Notes under the pieces: generated by a model
Told to the model about the DNA's origin: nothing
The model's input: only the letters and a program-made list of their open reading frames with translations
Databases searched by the model: none
Translations under genes and position numbers: made by a program
In this document: positions 1 to 4,567 of the stretch, one piece after another
Layout of the letters: each line of letters opens with the position of its first letter
Position numbering within the stretch: position 1 is the first letter of the stretch
Source of the DNA: Planctomycetota bacterium
GTDB lineage: Bacteria > Planctomycetota > Phycisphaerae > UBA1845
Assembly: GCA_022566435.1 (NCBI GenBank)
Contig: JADFIX010000186.1
Coordinates: forward strand, 1 to 7,083
Direction of reading: 5' to 3'
Length of the DNA: 7,083 nucleotides

Positions 1-2004
1 AATGTTGACACGGCAGCAGTAAAGATCTATTGCGAGGGCCGCGCGTCGGCCGACGGCCGCGATTACCGCGTCCTCGACGCGGTCGGTAATCCGGTGCCGT
101 TTCAACTGACCTATCACAACGCCGACCACTACTCGTTGATTGCGTTTCGGGCCGCGAAGCCGAACGCCGGAACGCTCTTCTACGTTTACTTTGGAAACAA
201 AGGGGCCGACCGGGCCAAGCAGCAGATCATTGCCAACGACGAGCCGGGAGCCGGTCCACCGAAAGCTGGCTGGATTCCGCGAGCCGGCCTCGTATTCAGC
301 ACGATGCAAAGACCGCAGGGCGAGAACCCCAAGACGGTGGAGGAGCTGCGAAAGCTGATCGCCGGCAGCAAGCAGAGATACGGCGCGCGTTACCAGCGGC
401 GCGTTGCTGACGGTCACAATCCGTTCGGGCTGTCGGACTATTACATCAGCGTTTATCGCGGTTGGATCAACATTCCGCGAGCCGGCACCTACAAGTTCTG
501 CACGGCGTCGAATGAGGCGTCGTTCTCGTTTCTGGACGGCAGGAAACTGGTCCATTGGCCGGGACGGCACACATCCCAGCGGGGTCTACGGGGCGAGAAG
601 AACGAGACGCTCCAACTAACGGCCGGCTTGCACTACCTGGAATACTATCACGAAGAAGTCCAGCTCAAGCAGGTCGCGTTTCTGGGGTGGAGCCCCCCGG
701 GATCGGAAACGGGCCACTTCGCCGCAATTCCTCAGTCCATTTATACCGTGCCCCATGCAACGTCGGTTGTCAGTTACCAGGGACGCAATGGAGAGCAATT
801 GCTCTTCTTCGAGCCGGATATCCTCGACTCGATCTGGCCCGAGGACCGTCACACCGGCCAATACACGCGGGTCCGATTTCAGGCCGGTCACCACAAATCG
901 CTGCCCGGCGGCACGACTTTCCGCTGGGACTTCGGCGACGGCTACTCCCAGACGGGCGCAACTGCCGAGCACGTCTATCTCCGCCTGGGGCAATATGACG
1001 TGACGCTAACCGCCGAGGGGCCCGCAGGCCGTTCTTCGGTAACGTGGCCCTTGGAAATCTACGAAGTTCAGCACGTGACCGATTCGATCAAACAAGGACG
1101 GCCGCCCGACTACGCGAAAATTGCGGCCCGCTATGACCCTGCAAAACTGGATGCCGCCAGCTTGAAAGAACTCGCGCACCTGTTCGCCGAAAGCGACATG
1201 CCCGCCGATGCCCTCCGCGTCGGCAGGGTTTTTGTCGACCGCTTCTCCGACACTCACGCCGCGCTGCTGCCCAGGGTCCAGCGCCTAATGGCCCTGTGTG
1301 CTCTGGAGACCGGCGAGGAGGGTATCGACGAAGCGATCACCAATTTCGAAGAGGGTCAGAAACGACCGGTTCACTGGCAAGCCATCGACGGACTTTCGAC
1401 TTTCTGGGTCACCGACAAGGACCCGCAGCATCGGAAGGTGCTGAAATTCGATAGCGACGTGTTGCAATCCCAGGCTTATGCGTGGTGGGTCAAGATTGCC
1501 GACGGCGTCTCGCCCGAAAAGGCTCCCGCGAAAACCCCGACCACGCCTCCCAAGTACGACACTCTGGCCGGGCTGGACGGCGTCTGGTTCTGGAGCGATC
1601 CGATTCCGGTCGAAAAGGGCAAAGAGTATTGGCTTACGCTCGATGCGAAAGGATCGGGAATGCTGGTCTGGCTGGTCGGTTACCCGAACAAGCCAGATAC
1701 GTCGTTCGCCGCAGACGCCGGAGCTGTCAAACAGCACTTCGCCAAAGTGAAAGGGACTGCTCCGCCGAACAAGCGGAACCGCAAAGCCTTCATTCACAAA
1801 TATGTGTGGAAGGGACAATTGCGGGTCGGCGCTTCAAAGAAATGGAACACGTTCTCACGTCGAAAGAAACCGTTCCGGCCGACAAAATATACACCCAACG
1901 TGCGTTTCGTTCGCGTGTTGCTGTACCCGTTTTGGCCGCCCGGTGAATACTACGTCGACAATGTGAAACTTGTTGAATACGACGAAAGGATACATGGGCG
2001 GTAA
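1..2004 (+). CDS. Large extracellular multidomain protein (DUF2341-like / PA14-like / PKD / TPR-like), 5' partial
   Basis: The frame is open from base 1 with no stop, so the ATG-like start near 94 (a GTG inside the 'VGNPVPFQL' stretch) is only internal; about 667 residues are visible and the true start lies left of the window. The stop is TAA at 2002-2004. Visible residues 1-75 ('GRDYRVLDAVGNPVPFQL', 'FYVYFGNKGA') resemble DUF2341-like modules. Residues about 140-250 ('SDYYISVYRGWINIPRAGTY', 'ASFSFLDGRKL', 'GLHYLEYYHEE') look like a PA14-type carbohydrate-binding beta-barrel. Residues about 285-350 carry the PKD signature 'FRWDFGDGYSQTG' followed by 'GQYDVTLTAEGPAG'. Residues about 370-455 are helical and TPR-like. 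The last 170 residues form a beta-rich sandwich ending 'YYVDNVKLVEYDE', as in carbohydrate-binding folds. No catalytic motif is visible. An extracellular or periplasmic structural or glycan-binding role is inferred; the exact function is unknown. The gene converges with the mosaic gene on the opposite strand. Confidence 0.8.
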   Translation, partial: NVDTAAVKIYCEGRASADGRDYRVLDAVGNPVPFQLTYHNADHYSLIAFRAAKPNAGTLFYVYFGNKGADRAKQQIIANDEPGAGPPKAGWIPRAGLVFSTMQRPQGENPKTVEELRKLIAGSKQRYGARYQRRVADGHNPFGLSDYYISVYRGWINIPRAGTYKFCTASNEASFSFLDGRKLVHWPGRHTSQRGLRGEKNETLQLTAGLHYLEYYHEEVQLKQVAFLGWSPPGSETGHFAAIPQSIYTVPHATSVVSYQGRNGEQLLFFEPDILDSIWPEDRHTGQYTRVRFQAGHHKSLPGGTTFRWDFGDGYSQTGATAEHVYLRLGQYDVTLTAEGPAGRSSVTWPLEIYEVQHVTDSIKQGRPPDYAKIAARYDPAKLDAASLKELAHLFAESDMPADALRVGRVFVDRFSDTHAALLPRVQRLMALCALETGEEGIDEAITNFEEGQKRPVHWQAIDGLSTFWVTDKDPQHRKVLKFDSDVLQSQAYAWWVKIADGVSPEKAPAKTPTTPPKYDTLAGLDGVWFWSDPIPVEKGKEYWLTLDAKGSGMLVWLVGYPNKPDTSFAADAGAVKQHFAKVKGTAPPNKRNRKAFIHKYVWKGQLRVGASKKWNTFSRRKKPFRPTKYTPNVRFVRVLLYPFWPPGEYYVDNVKLVEYDERIHGR

Positions 2005-2145
2005 TGTGCAGCGAGCATTCTGGGCTGACTGTCCTGATTCACCGGTTTTGTGGCGACCACTTGTTCTTTCCAATGTTGTTCGGCGCCGAATATTTCTCGG
2101 CGTGCCGACACACGTTTTGAAAAACGGGTGGATGCTCAAAACTCG
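2005..2145. terminator. Convergent intergenic gap with small inverted repeats; possible weak bidirectional terminator
   Basis: This gap separates two genes that end towards each other. It holds GTGG-CGA-CCAC (2050-2060) followed by a T-rich run, a 12-bp perfect palindrome TTCGGCGCCGAA (2079-2090), and a CGCCGA/TCGGCG stem (2084-2089 with 2097-2102) around an AT-rich loop. A second stem, TCGGC-GT-GCCGA (2097-2108), competes with it. No stem is followed by a clean U-tract, so a rho-independent terminator is possible but weak. No gene is seen here. Confidence 0.3.
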
Positions 2146-2400
2146 CTAGCCGAGGATATCACGAACCACCTCGCCGTAAATATCCGTTAAGCGGAAATCG
2201 CGGCCCGCGTAGCGATAGTTCAGATTTGCGTGATCGATACCGAGCAGGTGCAGAATCGTGGCGTGTAGATCGTGGAAGTGCACCTTGTCTTCCACGGCGT
2301 AGTAGCCGTAGTCGTCGGTGCGGCCGTAGGTGATGCCCGGCTTGATCCCGCCGCCGGCCAGCCACATCGTAAAGCCGTGCGGATTGTGGTCGCGGCCGTT
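2146..2400 (-). pseudogene. C-terminal fragment of a DUF1501 (sulfatase-like) protein
   Basis: The last 84 residues carry the conserved tail of planctomycete DUF1501 proteins: '[20 protein letters not shown]', then '[20 protein letters not shown]', '[14 protein letters not shown]', '[18 protein letters not shown]' and a TAG stop. DUF1501 proteins are normally about 450-500 residues with a twin-arginine-type leader and are alkaline-phosphatase-fold relatives of sulfatases. Here the N-terminal four fifths are missing and an unrelated E1 piece takes their place. The end is intact with its own stop, so this is the true 3' end of some DUF1501 gene. The fragment cannot form the family's active site by itself. 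Confidence 0.8.
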
Positions 2401-3663
2401 GGCGTTTTCGGCGATCGGCGTGCCGATCAGGCGCTCGGGGAATTTCTCGGCGATGCCCTTGGTCGCGCCCACCGTGCCGCCGTTCAGCCGGTGCACATCC
2501 TCGCCCAGAATTATCACCCGTTCGTCGCGCTCCATGGCGCGCAGTTGGACCGCCGCCATGGCCTCGACGAATTTCATGTTCCTGGTCCGCGCCGGATCGA
2601 TCTCCTCGATTTCCATCATGCGCTGGCCGGCCAATTCGCTGAGATCGCCGCGGATGCCGCTTTCCACGGCGCTCGGGTCGGGCCAGAGAGAGGGAATGAT
2701 GCGCAGCCGGTTGGATCCGGGCTCGCTTTCGGTCAACGCCGCCGCCGCCGCCTGAACGCTGTCGCTCGCCTTGCGCTTCATGTGCGCAAGCGATTTTTCG
2801 TCCACCACGCCGAGCGCCAGCAGTTTTTGCGGCAGCGTCTTGTAGGGATCGCGCGCCCGCCAGGCGTCTTCTTCCTCCTTGTCGCGATAGCCGAAGGCGC
2901 AATCGGTGGCGGTGAACGACCCGCCAAGGTGCAGGATCGCCCCTCCAATGTTGCCGAAGCCATTCTGCGTAAACGTGCAACCGGTGACCCTGAGACTGTT
3001 CCCGGAGCTTGCGATCGCCCCTCCGTATCCGCCGACGTTTGCGGTGAACGTGCAATCCCTCACGGTCACATTGCTCGTGCCGGTCGTGTATATCCCGGAT
3101 CCGTAGCGAATGCCGACGTTGTCACTGATCGTGCAGTTTGACAGTGTCAGATTTGTGTCTTCAGCGTAGACGCCACCGCCTCCGCCGGCGAGCGGCTCGG
3201 CCCCTCCGTAGACCGCGTTTCCGGAAATCGTGCAGGATTCGAGTGTGACCGAGCTTTGCAAGGCGTACAATCCACCGCCTTTGGCCTTGTCGCCGTCCAG
3301 ATTGCCCGTTAGGGTGTGATCAAGGAACGCACAATCCGTCGCGATAACCTCACTATCGGAAGCGTAGAGACCGCCTCCGAAAAAGGCGGTGCTTCCCGGA
3401 ATGTCTTCAGCGCTAAACGAGCAGCCGTCCAGCGTGACGGTGCTCTCCTGAGTGTATAGCCCGCCGCCGCGCTCCTCCGCCCTGTTGTTAACGAACGTGC
3501 AACTGGTGAGTCTGGGATTGCTGCCGCCCTGAATGTACAGGCCGCCGCCCTTGACGGCCTCGTTACCGGTGAACACACAATCGGTGAAAACGGAAGCATT
3601 GGTGCCTTTTAGAGGTACGCGCCGCCCCCATCCCCTGCGGTGGCATTGTTCTCGAACCGGCAT
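2146..3663 (-). CDS. Mosaic ORF: beta-helix repeats + E1 dehydrogenase fragment + DUF1501 C-terminus
   Basis: The ORF is 505 codons long. Its first 16 or so residues ('[15 protein letters not shown]') are an out-of-frame reading of the upstream beta-helix gene; genuine coding resumes at '[14 protein letters not shown]' near 3615. Residues 17-257 are right-handed beta-helix repeats of the type 'GGGLY....V.L..CTF..N', continuing the gene that starts at 4370. At '[16 protein letters not shown]' (about 2887-2901) the sequence becomes a 2-oxoacid dehydrogenase E1 alpha/beta piece (residues 258-421). At '[11 protein letters not shown]' (about 2398-2406) it becomes a DUF1501 C-terminus (residues 422-505, ending '[15 protein letters not shown]'). 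All three parts share one frame with no internal stop. No start codon with a ribosome site belongs to this ORF. It is best read as the broken 3' part of the 4370 gene. Either an assembly chimera or a real recombinant could explain it; no function can be assigned to the whole. Confidence 0.7.
   Translation of the reverse strand: MPVREQCHRRGWGRRVPLKGTNASVFTDCVFTGNEAVKGGGLYIQGGSNPRLTSCTFVNNRAEERGGGLYTQESTVTLDGCSFSAEDIPGSTAFFGGGLYASDSEVIATDCAFLDHTLTGNLDGDKAKGGGLYALQSSVTLESCTISGNAVYGGAEPLAGGGGGVYAEDTNLTLSNCTISDNVGIRYGSGIYTTGTSNVTVRDCTFTANVGGYGGAIASSGNSLRVTGCTFTQNGFGNIGGAILHLGGSFTATDCAFGYRDKEEEDAWRARDPYKTLPQKLLALGVVDEKSLAHMKRKASDSVQAAAAALTESEPGSNRLRIIPSLWPDPSAVESGIRGDLSELAGQRMMEIEEIDPARTRNMKFVEAMAAVQLRAMERDERVIILGEDVHRLNGGTVGATKGIAEKFPERLIGTPIAENANGRDHNPHGFTMWLAGGGIKPGITYGRTDDYGYYAVEDKVHFHDLHATILHLLGIDHANLNYRYAGRDFRLTDIYGEVVRDILG
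2401..2892 (-). pseudogene. Fragment of a fused alpha/beta 2-oxoacid dehydrogenase E1 (alpha C-terminus plus beta N-terminus)
   Basis: This 164-residue segment is unrelated to its neighbours. The first part, '[18 protein letters not shown]' then '[19 protein letters not shown]', matches the C-terminal end of thiamine-diphosphate-dependent E1 alpha subunits. After a linker, '[20 protein letters not shown]' and '[20 protein letters not shown]' followed by '[12 protein letters not shown]' match the N-terminus of E1 beta subunits. Alpha and beta are joined with no stop, as in the single-chain alpha/beta E1 proteins known from some bacteria. The alpha cofactor-binding region and most of the beta domain are absent, so it cannot be an active enzyme. 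Codons are strongly G/C-ending (many gcg, ctg, cgc), apparently more so than in the repeat region upstream. The intact gene would belong to the pyruvate or branched-chain 2-oxoacid dehydrogenase complex. Family identification is from memory of motifs. Confidence 0.8.
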
Positions 3664-3830
3664 CCGGTCACCGTGCTGACGGCATCGAAGTGCGAGTACA
3701 GTCCGGCGGCGATGTTGTCCGTGCGATTGTCTAAGAAAGTGCAGTCGGTCAGCGTCGCATCGCCGTGGTCGTTAAATGTGCCGTGGTTGGCGGCGAAGTT
3801 GTCGACAAGCGTGCAGTTCGAGAGTGTCGG
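2893..3830 (-). repeat. Parallel beta-helix (PbH1/choice-of-anchor-type) repeat block of the first paralogue
   Basis: Imperfect protein repeats of roughly 22-35 residues run from '[15 protein letters not shown]' to 'SFTATDCAF'. Each coil follows 'GGGLY', a short turn, 'V.L..CTF' and 'G/DN'. They cross the frameshift at 3609-3615 without losing register once the frame is corrected. At DNA level the plus strand shows recurring variants of 'gaacgtgcaa' and 'ccgccgcc', which encode the complement of the CTF and GGG steps. The repeats stop abruptly at the E1 junction, with no choice-of-anchor end module. Confidence 0.8.
3609..3615 (-). other. Frameshift site inside the first beta-helix gene
   Basis: On the coding strand the frame reads GGGAYL and then stops at TAA (plus-strand 3609-3611). 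One frame over, the repeat continues as '[14 protein letters not shown]'. Deleting one 'CT' of the local CTCTAAAA restores '[19 protein letters not shown]', 19 residues, the same spacing as the next coil '[19 protein letters not shown]'. A 2-bp duplication, or loss of one base, is therefore the simplest cause. There is no canonical slippery heptamer. Confidence 0.8.
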
Positions 3831-4370
3831 TTGTCCGTGATAGTTGTTCACCCCGCTCCCCTGGTCCTTGCTGTCAACCGAGGGACCCGTGTTGGGACCG
3901 TCGGCGTGACCACCTCGGATCGTGAGGCCATCCAGTACGGTCGCTGCGCTGACGTCGTGCGTCGTGACCACGTGGTAGACGTTGTCAGTTCGGTTCGCGA
4001 AGTTCGGCCCGTCATCGCCGGCCAGGTCGCCCGACAGGACCGTGGCGTAAAGGACGAAATCGCGCTCATCCGGATCGGGCGTGCCGCAACCCTGGAAACT
4101 GCCTAGGAGTGTGACATCGCTGGGCACTGCAAAGGCAGCGTCTCGACTACCGCCCGCCGGCGCCGGTCGATACACGCCCTGGGCGACCCGGATCTCCGTG
4201 CCCGCACCCGAAACGGCGATCGCCTGTTGGAGGTCCAGGTAGGGCGAACACCAACTCGATCCGTCATGCACGGGACCCGTCGCATCCGCATCGACGTAAA
4301 CCGTGTTGCCCGCTTCGCTGTAAGACGTGATGGTCACCAGAACGGTAACTATCGAAAGTGCTAAACGCAT
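3609..4370 (-). CDS. Secreted right-handed parallel beta-helix repeat protein, N-terminal part (frameshifted)
   Basis: The start is ATG at 4370-4368, set by an AGGAGG six bases upstream. Residues 1-20 ('[20 protein letters not shown]') are a typical signal peptide with probable cleavage after SEA, so the product is exported. The mature start '[20 protein letters not shown]', followed by '[11 protein letters not shown]' and '[10 protein letters not shown]', is the usual opening of planctomycete beta-helix proteins. Next come '[11 protein letters not shown]', '[11 protein letters not shown]', '[14 protein letters not shown]', then the coils '[11 protein letters not shown]', '[11 protein letters not shown]' and '[11 protein letters not shown]'. 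The frame ends prematurely at 3609 after 253 residues, where proteins of this kind run to several hundred. Coding resumes one frame over in the ORF ending at 2146. The downstream neighbour at 4559-6988 is a close paralogue in the same direction. The role is inferred: an extracellular or surface-attached protein, perhaps glycan-binding; no catalytic residues are evident. Confidence 0.85.
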   Translation of the reverse strand: MRLALSIVTVLVTITSYSEAGNTVYVDADATGPVHDGSSWCSPYLDLQQAIAVSGAGTEIRVAQGVYRPAPAGGSRDAAFAVPSDVTLLGSFQGCGTPDPDERDFVLYATVLSGDLAGDDGPNFANRTDNVYHVVTTHDVSAATVLDGLTIRGGHADGPNTGPSVDSKDQGSGVNNYHGQPTLSNCTLVDNFAANHGTFNDHGDATLTDCTFLDNRTDNIAAGLYSHFDAVSTVTGCRFENNATAGDGGGAYL

Positions 4371-4376
4371 GATTTG

Positions 4377-4382
4377 CCTCCT
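4377..4382 (-). promoter_or_regulatory. Shine-Dalgarno for the 4370 gene
   Basis: The coding strand reads AGGAGG, then CAAATC, then ATG. The near-perfect anti-16S match with a 6-base gap fixes the start at 4370. A small TGACA-GTG-TGTCA inverted repeat (4382-4394 on the plus strand) abuts it and could partly shield it in the mRNA. Confidence 0.8.
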
Positions 4383-4396
4383 GACAGTGTGTCAAG

Positions 4397-4410
4397 AAAA
4401 CGTACGTTTT
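4397..4410. promoter_or_regulatory. 14-bp perfect palindrome in the leader of the 4370 gene; candidate operator
   Basis: AAAACGTACGTTTT is perfectly self-complementary and lies between the predicted promoter and the ribosome site, about 10-23 bases after the predicted transcription start. Its position suits a repressor site. It has almost no loop, so a protein-binding site is likelier than an RNA hairpin. No regulator gene is present in the window. Confidence 0.4.
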
Positions 4411-4426
4411 GAAGCTGATTATTGAA

Positions 4427-4455
4427 AGTATAACACGCGCCCTGCGACGATACAA
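4427..4455 (-). promoter_or_regulatory. Sigma70-type promoter for the 4370 gene
   Basis: The coding strand has TTGTAT (4455-4450), a 17-base spacer, and TATACT (4432-4427). TG stands one base before the -10 box, giving an extended -10. The -10 matches TATAAT in five of six places and the -35 in three of six. The predicted start near 4420 gives a leader of about 50 bases. The Planctomycetota consensus may differ from the E. coli one. Confidence 0.5.
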
Positions 4456-4473
4456 CCCTTTTCTTTGGGGTTG
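4453..4473. terminator. Small hairpin between the two beta-helix genes
   Basis: CAACCC (4453-4458) pairs with GGGTTG (4468-4473) across a 9-base loop. It lies 3' of the 4559-6988 gene and could end its transcript, but no U-tract follows on that strand. It also overlaps the -35 box of the next gene, so a regulatory role is equally possible. Confidence 0.25.
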
Positions 4474-4532
4474 CCCATTTTTCGAAACTCAATGGGTCAT
4501 CGTCCCGACAGCGACGCAGTGCGATGCCCGAA

Positions 4533-4567
4533 TTACGGATCCGGCATGACGGTTCTTCTTACGGATC
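4533..4567. repeat. 9-bp direct repeat TTACGGATC spanning a stop codon
   Basis: TTACGGATC occurs at 4533-4541 and at 4559-4567, 26 bases apart. The second copy contains the stop of the upstream beta-helix gene (complement: GATCCGTAA, Asp-Pro-stop). The other copy lies just downstream in non-coding sequence. It may be a small duplication scar or chance. Confidence 0.5.

Noticed and set aside
94..96. GTG at 94 as the true start of the PKD protein
   Set aside because: The frame is open to base 1 with good coding sequence ('GRDYRVLDAVGNPVPF') and there is no ribosome site before 94.
2740..2755. GCCGCCGCCGCC run as a microsatellite
   Set aside because: It encodes an alanine stretch in the E1 linker ('[10 protein letters not shown]'), is short, and shows no sign of expansion.
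2401..2892. Functional 2-oxoacid dehydrogenase
   Set aside because: Only the alpha tail and about 58 residues of beta are present; the cofactor-binding core of alpha and the catalytic part of beta are missing.
2272..3141. 289-codon plus-strand ORF
   Set aside because: It lies opposite the mosaic ORF. Its translation has no recognisable motif and is a reverse-frame shadow of GC-rich coding DNA, while the minus strand shows three clear families.
3609..3620. Programmed -1 ribosomal frameshift
   Set aside because: The direction would be right, but there is no X-XXY-YYZ heptamer in register and no obvious downstream pseudoknot. Mutation or sequence error is simpler.
4390..4395. Perfect TTGACA on the minus strand as a -35 box
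   Set aside because: A 17-base spacer would put the -10 on the start codon of the 4370 gene, with no TATAAT-like sequence there.
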